A DNA stretch of 15,667 nt, taken from NCBI GenBank assembly GCA_020631575.1, contig JAHDGX010000025.1, forward strand, positions 1 to 15,667, in the 5' to 3' direction. Position 1 is the stretch's first letter. Each line of letters starts with the position of its first letter. Shown here piece after piece: positions 8,463 through 15,667 of the stretch. This stretch comes from Candidatus Altimarinota bacterium. GTDB lineage: Bacteria; Patescibacteriota; Gracilibacteria; BD1-5; UBA6164. The notes under the pieces are model-generated. The model did not search any database. It was given only the letters and a program-made list of their open reading frames with translations, and was not told the origin of the DNA. Both the position numbers and the translations under genes were made by a program.

Positions 8463-9371
8463 TTATTTTACAGTATAAGTACCATTAAATACACTGTCAG
8501 AAGGGAGGTATACTTTTCCTCATTTTCCTTCAACTACTATATTAGTACTTGTTATATCTATTATTTTTCCAGATACATCACCTACTTCAATGGTATCTCC
8601 TTTAGAAATATTATTCTTGAGGTATGTTGTTGCAAGGATATTCGTAGCAATACTTTTTGTAGCAAATGAACCAGCAACAGCAATGATAAAACAGAATGTT
8701 GCTATAACGAGAGTAAGATTATTAGTAAGAATACTAATATCTATTTGTAATTGTTGTATAGCTATGAGGAAGATAAACACCATAGAAAGACTATATGCAA
8801 CATTACCTAATGTTTTACTATATGATAAGCCACCTGTTTCAGAAATTCTTGTTACTACCTCTTTGATAAAATTACTTATCATTGTACCAATGATAATAAT
8901 TATAAGGGCAACTATAATGCTTGGTATATAAGCTACAAGATCAGTCATAGCATCTGTAACAACATTGAATCCAAGTTTTTCTAGAACAGCTATAATAACA
9001 GATATGTATACTATGTAATACACAATATTTGAGAATATCTCACTGAACGAAGCTTGTATCCCAGCAGCTTCTTTGAGCTTATTTGCTCCAGATTTTGCTA
9101 CGATGTTATCAAAACCAGTTTTCTTCAGTACTTTAAGTACAAGTCTTCTAAGTATTCCAGCAATAAACTTACCAATTATGTATATTAGTACAGCTGATAC
9201 GAATGTAATAGCATATGGTGTTGCTAATTCAATCATTCTCATAGATTCATTTACTACTCTGTCTGTAGCAAGAAATCATTCATTTACTACTGAGTTTACC
9301 CCTGATACACCAGTTGTTACTACTGTATCTACTCAAGATTTTACTGTCTCAACGACTTCATTATTTGCCAT
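8463..9371 (-). CDS. MscS-like membrane protein (mechanosensitive channel family)
   Basis: A 302-aa multi-spanning protein. An N-terminal soluble or amphipathic stretch (1-45) has repeated VV/VN pairs. Five hydrophobic segments follow at roughly 50-72, 116-135, 147-169, 186-208 and 219-241. The fifth passes into a beta domain like that of MscS: GDTIEVGDVSGKIIDI, then GKVYLPSDSVFNG near the end. It would sit in the cell membrane and open under tension to release solutes, or form a simpler scaffold, since many proteins with this conserved TM-helix domain are uncharacterised. TGA glycines at residues 13, 37 and 285 truncate it under a standard code at both ends. The start is the ATG preceding NNEVVETVK. 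The upstream neighbours on the same strand are a sigma factor and a 53-aa protein, suggesting co-regulation. Terminator just downstream. Confidence 0.82.
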
Positions 9372-9435
9372 AATATTATGTTTACAAAATAAAAATATCT
9401 GGACATTTATTTAGTCGTAAAGAGTATAGAAAAAG

Positions 9436-9597
9436 TTACTTTTTTTTCTTTTTATTCCTTGACATTGGCTCAATTATGGATTTAGGATTATTTTTAAAGA
9501 ATAACTCTCACAAGTCTTTGAGTCATTCTAGAAGGTGTATCTTTGCATCTACCTTCTCTCGTAGATCTTCCGGAGCTTTATGCTGTTTGATTTTCAT
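9436..9597 (-). CDS. Small charged 53-aa protein overlapping the sigma factor gene
   Basis: The protein begins MKIKQHKAPEDLREKVDAKI and ends with a Lys-rich tail (SRNKKKKK). It has one likely helix with hydrophobic faces, no membrane segment and two TGA glycines. Its start codon lies inside the last codons of the sigma factor gene, with a 20-base overlap in another frame. That suggests translational coupling and a linked function. A gene in this position after an ECF sigma factor is often an anti-sigma factor, but it is far too short and lacks the zinc-binding or membrane parts of known ones. A small sigma-binding protein is a guess; I do not recognise the family. Confidence 0.6.
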
Positions 9598-10075
9598 AGT
9601 TTATTTCATAATAGTGAATAAATTTTTTTCGGGCATTTCATAGAAGTTTCTTTGTGTTGCTCTCTCATATCTCTAACATTTTTGATATCTCTGTTATGAG
9701 AAATCATTCGTGGTACTTGAGTATGAGGATATTTCTTTCTTCTATTAATAAGAAAGAGAATATATGCTCAATGATATCTGCTGATTCTATTTTGGAAAGT
9801 AAATTGTCTTCTTCTCATAAGAAATCAATAACTTCATCAAGTTCAATACTTTCAGGTTTCTTCTTTCTAATATAATCAATACATGTATTTCTGACTATAG
9901 CATATATCCAAGTATTGATGTTTGAGTCCTCTTTGAAATTTGGAAGTGCAAAGTATATCTTAACAAATATATCTTGTGTTATTTCTTCAGCATCTCAAGC
10001 ATTTCAAACAGTTAAGAGTACTTTTGAGTACACCTTGTCTTTGTACCTTCAGAATATGTCGTCAAAATTATGCAT
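9578..10075 (-). CDS. ECF-type RNA polymerase sigma factor
   Basis: A 165-aa sigma-70 family protein with only regions 2 and 4, the ECF layout and usual length. Region 2 contains GDAEEITQDIFVKIYFAL and INTWIYAIVRNTCIDYIRKK (about residues 25-70), the core-binding and -10-recognition helices. An acidic linker (IELDEVIDFLGEEDN) separates region 4, where FLITEISKMLEIGESNTKKL is the helix-turn-helix for the -35 element. Glycines at key turns are TGA. The ATG at 10075 is the first in-frame start after an upstream TAA. It likely directs RNA polymerase to a small stress regulon. The downstream 53-aa and MscS-like genes are on the same strand and are probable members. A candidate housekeeping promoter lies about 70 bases upstream. 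Confidence 0.88.
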
Positions 10076-10146
10076 ACGAATATTATTTATATTTTTTACT
10101 ATAGCTGAAAATAAGTATTTACATAATTTTTGATAGTTGTTTACTA

Positions 10147-10175
10147 TTTATAACTCTCAATCTCAGTTCTAACAA
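10147..10175 (-). promoter_or_regulatory. Candidate promoter of the sigma factor operon
   Basis: On the minus strand, TTGTTA (10175-10170), 17 bases, then TATAAA (10152-10147). The -10 is one base from consensus and the -35 two. The leader to the sigma factor ATG would be about 65 bases. Confidence 0.45.
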
Positions 10176-10205
10176 GACTTACTAAGTTCCACCATTTGAA
10201 CATTA

Positions 10206-10248
10206 TTAAAAGCATGATCGAGATTATATTTTCGCTCATGCTTTTTTT
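10206..10248 (+). terminator. Terminator-like hairpin in a divergent intergenic region
   Basis: AAAAGCATGA (10208-10217) pairs with TCATGCTTTT (10236-10245); CGA/TCG extends the stem past one mismatch. T7 follows on the plus strand, and the minus strand also ends in a T run. It lies between two genes that point away from each other, so no obvious transcript ends here. It could be an attenuator in the hydrolase leader or the end of an unannotated short RNA. Confidence 0.5.
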
Positions 10249-10355
10249 GTGTAAGAATTTTGTGAGAAATGAGAGTTTATAAAATTTTATTCATTTATTT
10301 TTCTCCACTTACACATATACTAGCTAAGTAATATTTTATTATTAATTTATAGAGT

Positions 10356-11252
10356 ATGAAGAAAATTATTTCTCTGTGTTTCGTAGTGTTTTTTCTAACT
10401 GCCTGCTGAGCAAGTCAAGAAGTTATGGAAACAGATTCAGATATGAATGAAGAAGTATCTATGCAAGATGATATGATGGATATGGATCATGGAAGTATGG
10501 ATATGGATGATGATATGACTTCAAAACAGGCTCTCTCAGACTCACCGCGACATCAAGAATGGGTAGAAATAGATAACAACGGAAAGACGGTTCACGCGTT
10601 TGTCGTGTATCCTGAAAATAAGGAAAATAGCAGCGCAGTGGTAATGATTCATGAAAATAAAGGTCTTAATGACTGGGCACGAAGTATGGCTGACCAAGTA
10701 GCTGCTGAGGGATATATTGTTATTGCTCCAGATCTCCTCTCAAGCTTTGACGATGAGAGAGAAATGACTTCAGATTTTGCATCTCCAGATGACGCAACTC
10801 AGGCTCTCTATAGTCTCTCTCAAGAGGATATTACTTCTGATCTAGAAGCTGTAGCGCAGTACGCAAAATCTCTGGATACCTTTAACGGAAATCTCGTATC
10901 AGCAGGATTTTGCTGGGGAGGAACACAATCATTTCAGCTGGCTAAAGATGATGATTATAAAGCGTCACTTGTATTTTACGGGACTACTCCACAAGATGAA
11001 TCATTTTACTCTGATGTACAAGTCCCAGTATATGGGTTTTACGCAGAAAATGATGATAGGGTAAATGCTGGAATAGAGGAGACTAGCGAGCAAATGCAAG
11101 CAAATGACAAAGCCTTTAACTACGAAATTTATGACGGAGTAGGGCATGCATTTATGAGACAGGCTGATACTGACTCGAGTGATGAGCTCGCTCAAGCAGC
11201 AAAGGATGCAGCTTTTGAGCGAATGATGAATATTTTATCAGAGTATAAATAA
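10356..11252 (+). CDS. Dienelactone hydrolase family lipoprotein
   Basis: A 298-aa secreted alpha/beta hydrolase. Residues 1-17 are a lipoprotein signal: KK, a hydrophobic core, and lipobox L14-T15-A16-C17, so it is probably membrane-anchored outside the cell. A flexible Met/Asp/Glu linker (about 24-55, with MDMDHGSMDMDD) leads to the catalytic domain. The DLH triad is present: nucleophile Cys186 in GFCWGG, Asp233 in AENDD and His264 in GVGHAF, with the conserved Glu100 in MIHENKG. Family members hydrolyse esters or lactones; the substrate here is unknown. The only TGA is codon 18, directly after the lipid cysteine; the other 13 glycines are GGN, unlike the neighbouring genes. The start ATG gives a complete signal peptide. 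A good terminator follows 17 bases after the stop. Confidence 0.9.
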
Positions 11253-11268
11253 TAAACATCTAAAAATA

Positions 11269-11298
11269 AAAGCACTTCTAGAAATAGAGGTGTTTTTT
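11269..11298 (+). terminator. Terminator of the hydrolase gene
   Basis: A 12-bp stem (11269-11280 with 11285-11296, two wobble pairs) is capped by a GAAA tetraloop. The T run 11293-11298 overlaps the 3' arm. It separates the hydrolase from the convergent nuclease-like gene, whose stop is at 11355. Confidence 0.82.
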
Positions 11299-11354
11299 AG
11301 TATTAAATTTATATTAAATTTTGGCTTTATTGTTAAATATTTTTATTTGGGCTG

Positions 11355-13400
11355 TTATTTTCAACAACATCTTTTATATTTTTTACCACTTCAGCAAGGA
11401 CATTGGCTTTTTCTAAATACTTTTTTTCATGTATGTGCATTTATTAGTTCAGGAGTAGGGAGTCATTTATATAACTCATCTTCATCTTTATTATATTCCC
11501 ATTTTGAGGTACTAAATGTTACAGTATCAAATAACCTATCTGAGTAACTTCTTAATTTTCAAAATCAGACCCATGAATCTGCTTGGCTTAAATATTTTCT
11601 TTTTCTACATCATAAGTTGAGTTTCTCTCTTAATTCATTCATATCATTGCTACTCGTAGACATAAAGGATATTCAAAAATTACCTATTGGCATTCAAATA
11701 TCATGATTTTTGTTATCTATATTTGTTTTCTTAGTAATTTTCTCCATGTGATCTATAAGAGAATCTATAGTATCTCATGATAGATCCATTAGATTCATTA
11801 TAATATCCGTAGTTTGAGGAATATTTATCTGTTTTACATTTGATAGTAAATTGTTGAATTTATCATTTTTCCACCTTGTTTCTATTTTATCATTTTCTTC
11901 CAAAGGATATCACATCAACTTTCTATAATAATGATCATCTATTAGAGAAGCGTATGAACTATCAACTACTTCTATATCGTTATTATCTTCTAACCATAAT
12001 TTAGAGAGAAGATGATATGCTAATAGTGATATTTCTGTATCAGCCATAAAGTTCTTATAAAATATCGTTCTTTGTCTTACATAATATAAAAAATCATATT
12101 TATCATTTAAATAATACAATATTGTTTCTAAGTCAAACAAACTAAGAATAAGAGGGAATGGATTATCTCATTCTTGTTCTAATAACATATAAGACTGAAT
12201 AGATAATCATTTATAATTTTCGGACGTAATTGCAATTATATAACACTCATCTATTTCTTCATGCAAATCTACTTTGTCATTTCATATATAAAAATCAGCA
12301 TCTTTTGCTAAAATTTCTTTTCTTGATTCTATTCATTGATGATAAGCTGCTTGAATACCATCTGTAAAATCTGAAATAATTTTATTATACTCTCATGCCT
12401 GAGCTCTTAAAGATAATTTCTTTGATTTTATTTGGAAACATATAGCTTTATTTCAAATGATAACTAATATATCAATTTCATTATTCGTTGTAGATTTTGA
12501 GGATTTTATTTCAATATTTTTATATATATTATCTTCTCAAAATGCTCTTATTAAGCTATTATACACCATATTTTCACTAGTTTGGCCTCTGTTTTTAAGG
12601 TATGTTTTCTCATATTTTTTATCATGAGTCATCCAATAGAAAGGACTTTCATATATAGATTCAAATAACAAAAAAATGATAGGAATGATATAGGTATCTT
12701 CATTTACTTGAATTATAGGCTTGGATATGAATTCGTTATAGTCTCAAAAATCATTATATAATTCGTTGTTATTTTCTAGTACAAAATTAGGTAACAGTGA
12801 ATCTAATCCTATTTTTGTGATTTCATCTTTTGTTATTGTAAAACTGTTATATAAATAATCATATATAGGTTGTCATATTCCTTTAGGTCTATTAGAATTG
12901 ATTTTGTCTTCAAAATACATTCTTAAATCTTTCCATTTACTTGAAATTGTTTCAGTATCAAATCAATGTTCTTCTAATAAATAGTCTTTATCTAAAGCAT
13001 ATTTTTCTTTTAATAAATCCATATATTGAACATCGTATGATCAATCTCAAGCATATATAATACCTTCTGATAATATTTTTCCAGGATCTCATTCTTCATT
13101 CCCTTCTCTGAACATAAATAAATTATGTAAATTCTCAAATAGGAAGTAAGTCTTACTTACCATCTCATTAAATTTCTCAACAGATTTTGGATAATCAAGA
13201 TTCATATCATTTTGAAAAAGAAAGCCAAAAAGCATAGATATTTCTGATGTATTTAATACATTTTGCTTTGCAAAAGAATCATCTGATAAGGCTTTTACTA
13301 ATCAATGAAAATCTTTGAATGATATATATAAAGCTACATAAATATATCATTTTTCTCGTACTAAAGTTTTTATTTCATGTATTGCCTCGTTATAATTCAT
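11355..13400 (-). CDS. NERD-like PD-(D/E)XK nuclease protein with C-terminal SEC-C zinc motif
   Basis: A 681-aa protein of unrecognised overall family. The centre reads NEIDILVIIGNKAICFQIKS, a PD-(D/E)XK core as in NERD proteins, with Glu308, Asp310 and Gln323-Ile-Lys325. The C-terminus is CPCGSGKKYKRCC (Cys667-Cys679), the SEC-C zinc knuckle first known from SecA. The first 300 residues are mostly helical with no motif I know. Residues 350-660 are mixed, with FDLETILYYLNDKYDFLYYV conserved-looking. It has no signal peptide or membrane segments, so it is probably cytoplasmic. NERD/PD-(D/E)XK domains usually cut or bind DNA, and SEC-C appears as an add-on in many accessory proteins; nuclease activity is inferred. 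TGA encodes about 25 glycines, most of the total. It stands alone, with a terminator on the clpB side and its own -10. Confidence 0.8.
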
Positions 13401-13425
13401 CTCTAATACTTATCAAATAAATATA

Positions 13426-13431
13426 ATTATA
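13426..13431 (-). promoter_or_regulatory. -10 element upstream of the nuclease-like gene
   Basis: A consensus TATAAT on the minus strand about 25 bases before the start codon at 13400. No good -35 is visible at 16-18 bases, so it may need an activator. Its placement after the clpB terminator fits independent transcription. Confidence 0.4.
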
Positions 13432-13496
13432 CTAGAAAGCTTTGAATTTCATTTTAAATTTATAATTTTTTTATTTTTAAAGTAATTCTGCAACAA

Positions 13497-13526
13497 AAAA
13501 GACAAGAGCAAAACTCTCGTCTTTTT
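13497..13526 (-). terminator. Terminator of clpB
   Basis: On the minus strand GACGAGAG (13521-13514) pairs with CTCTTGTC (13508-13501) with one G-U and a five-base loop. The flanking A and T runs extend the stem. A T run follows. It begins 13 bases past the clpB stop. Confidence 0.85.
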
Positions 13527-13538
13527 CATATTCTAAAA

Positions 13539-15667
13539 CTATTTCTTCTCAACTGTTAACTCTCCCGATGCATCCACTCAAATAGTGACTGAATCTCAGG
13601 CTTGTACCTCTGAGCTCAGAAGCTTCTGAGAAAGGGGATTGAGCACGACGCTGGTGATAGCTCGCTTCATAGGTCGCGCACCAAACTCTGGGTCGTATCA
13701 GACCTCGATAAGTTGCTTTTTGAGGCTCTCATCAAAGCTCACATCAATCTCTTTTTCACGAAGATTTTTCTGTAGTTCTGTTAGCAAGATGTCTGTTATC
13801 TCTAAGAGATTATCCTGCGTGAGACTATGAAACGCTACGATATCATCGATACGATTGAGAAACTCTGGCCTGAAAAACTCCTTAAGTTTCTCTTCCTGTA
13901 TGTTACTCGTCATGATGATAACCGTATTTGCAAAGTTGACTGTACGTCCCTTGCTATCAGTGAGTCGACCATCATCAAGCACTTGCAAGAGGGTATTAAA
14001 TACATCTGGATGTGCTTTCTCTACTTCATCAAAGAGAATGACAGAGTAGGGTTTGCGTCTCACAGCCTCTGTGAGCTGTCCTCCCTCATCGTGACCAATA
14101 TATCCTGGAGGAGACCCTATGAGTCTACTCACGGCATGTTTTTCCATATATTCACTCATATCCAGCCTGATGAATGCGTCTCTATCTGAGAAGAGGATTT
14201 CTGTAAGCGCTTTGGCTGTTTCAGTCTTTCCGACTCAGGTAGGCCCGAGAAAGAGAAAACTTCCAAGTGGTTTTCCGGCTTCTCACAGGCCAGCTCTCGC
14301 TCTACGTATAGCGTTTGAAACAGCGACTATTGCCTTGTCTTGACCCACGACTTGTTTTTTGAGATAGCTTTCAAGCTGGAGGAGCTTTTCTTTTTCTGTT
14401 TCTAGGAGTTTTGTAGCTGGGATACCAGTCCATTTCGAGATGATTTCAGCTATATCCTCGCTGCTTACCTTTTCTCTGAGAAATCATTTTCCACTTGCAT
14501 GCAGCTCTGAGATTTTTTCATTGACCTCTTCAAGCTCCTTTTCTTTTTTTGGAACTTCTGCGTATCTGATACGGGCTACTTCTCAGAGATTTCATTCTCG
14601 CTCAAGGTTATTTGCCTCTGATTTGAGCGCATCTATTTCTTCTCTGATATGTTTCATACTGTCTATCATCTCTCGTTCTTTTTTCCACGCGTGGGAGAGA
14701 GACTGCGTTGCTTCTTTTTTATCTGCGATTTCTTTTTCTATTTTTTTGAGAGTCTCTTTTGGAGTATCAGATTCTGCTTTTTTTGCTTCGAGCTCTATCT
14801 CGAGAGTTCTCAGGTCCTTTTCCAACTTTTCGAGCTCTACCGGTTTTGAGATAGACTTCATTTTCACTGATGCAAGAGCTTCATCCATGAGGTCTATAGC
14901 CTTATCAGGAAGTTGTCTGTCTGGGATAAACTTCATAGAGAGCGTCACAGCTGACTCTATTGCGCTATCGGTGATTTTGAGCCCGTGGTGGAGCTCGTAT
15001 TTTTCTTTGATTCCTCTTAGTATTGCAAGTGTTTCATCTTTACTTGGCTCGTCTACCATAACTTTTGCAAAACGTCTTTCGAGCGCAGAATCCTTTTCTA
15101 TATATTTTTGGTATTCGTTGAGAGTCGTAGCTCCGATGAGTCTGAGTTGCCCTCTGGCAAGAGCTGGCTTGAGGAGATTTCAAGCATCAGCTTGTCCTTC
15201 ACTGGCTCCAGCTCCTACAATAGTGTGGAGCTCATCGATAAAGAGAATTACCTGTCCATCAGATTTTTCTACCTCTTTAATAATGGCTTTCAGACGCTCT
15301 TCAAAATCTCATCTGTATTTGGCTCCAGCAAGCAGTGATCACATATCGAGCGTAATGAGTCTCTTTCCTATAAGATTTTCAGGGACTTGCTTGTCTGCTA
15401 TTTTCAGTGCAATTCACTCTATAATGGCTGTTTTCCCAACTCCTGGTTCTCCCACTAAAACTGGATTATTTTTACTTCGTCTTGAGAGTATTTGCAGCGT
15501 TCTGCGTATTTCTTCTTCACGACCAATAACCGGATCTATTTTTCAGGCTTTTGCCTGCTCTATGAGATCGATTCCATATTTCCTGAGAGTATTCATCTTA
15601 TTTTCAGGATCGTTATCTGTTACTTTTTCTCCTGCTCTCATCGTATCTATGACTTCTTTTACTTTTG
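13539..15667 (-). CDS. clpB: ATP-dependent disaggregase ClpB, N-terminal part outside window
   Basis: About 709 residues of the Hsp100 chaperone that, with DnaK, threads aggregated proteins through its hexameric ring. The visible part begins just before nucleotide-binding domain 1 (KYGIDLIEQAKAGKIDPVIG). It includes Walker A GEPGVGKTAII (about 15424-15455), the long middle coiled coil (about 14590-14850) that distinguishes ClpB from ClpA/ClpC, and domain 2 with Walker A GPTGVGKTET (about 14215-14245) and Walker B VILFDEVEKAHPDVF. Sensor sequence FRPEFLNRIDDIVAFHS follows. Full ClpB is about 860 aa, so roughly 150 residues (the N-domain) are missing to the right. The first G after T in the domain 2 P-loop is TGA. 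UGA is otherwise sparse; stretches of over 150 codons lack it. TAG stop, followed by a strong terminator. Confidence 0.96.

Larger units (their letters stand above)
10076..10355. other. Divergent intergenic region, sigma factor / hydrolase
   Basis: These 280 bases carry no gene. They contain a candidate minus-strand promoter (10147-10175) and a strong hairpin with a T run (10206-10248). I see no convincing plus-strand promoter for the hydrolase. Confidence 0.5.

Noticed and set aside
11333..11420. Alternative frame for the nuclease C-terminus giving EKANVLAEVVKNIKDVV
   Set aside because: It looked protein-like, but codon-by-codon tracking from the start keeps the other frame, which ends in the SEC-C knuckle without any frameshift.
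11290..11547. Plus-strand frame overlapping the end of the nuclease-like gene
   Set aside because: The minus strand encodes a canonical SEC-C motif here; the plus frame is Phe/Ser-rich with no start context after the terminator.
13639..15338. Plus-strand frames opposite clpB
   Set aside because: They are shadows of ClpB, whose Walker A and B motifs and middle domain are unambiguous on the minus strand.
1..15667. CRISPR array or insertion-sequence inverted repeats
   Set aside because: No regularly spaced repeats, no transposase gene and no paired terminal inverted repeats were seen on reading both strands.

Overview
The window comes from a very AT-rich bacterium that reads UGA as glycine (genetic code 25). 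This is known for the candidate phyla Absconditabacteria (SR1) and Gracilibacteria, and the window cannot separate the two. Every long gene here contains in-frame TGA codons at positions where the family expects glycine: the ClpB P-loop, the XRE helix-turn-helix, the residue after a lipobox cysteine, and the zinc knuckle of a SEC-C motif. All coding regions were therefore read with TAA and TAG as the only stops. A standard-code reading shatters them into fragments.

Bases 1-8400 look like an integrated defence island. The 3' half of a tRNA-Lys(UUU) is followed head-on by a minus-strand large serine recombinase, whose reading frame runs without a stop through the antisense of the tRNA and off the window. 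A 410-base AT-rich control region follows. Then comes a plus-strand cluster of tightly packed genes: an XRE repressor-like protein, an unknown 84-aa protein, a type III restriction-modification system (Mod methyltransferase, then Res helicase-nuclease) and, after a gap, an unknown 89-aa protein. Just past the last terminator, a 9-base match to the tRNA T-loop (8369-8377) is a tentative far end of the element.

Bases 8400-10100 hold a minus-strand cluster of an ECF-type sigma factor, an overlapping 53-aa charged protein and an MscS-like membrane protein. This is a plausible envelope-stress unit. Bases 10356-11252 encode a divergent secreted lipoprotein of the dienelactone hydrolase family with a Met/Asp-rich linker. 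It converges on a 681-aa minus-strand protein (11355-13400) that combines a NERD-like PD-(D/E)XK nuclease core with a C-terminal SEC-C zinc motif. I recognise no described system with this architecture, and it is the best candidate here for something new. The window ends inside clpB (minus strand; N-terminal part missing), which has its own terminator before the nuclease gene.

UGA use is uneven. The nuclease/SEC-C gene uses UGA for most of its glycines and the restriction genes for roughly half. The hydrolase uses it once and clpB sparingly, which may reflect expression level or transfer history.
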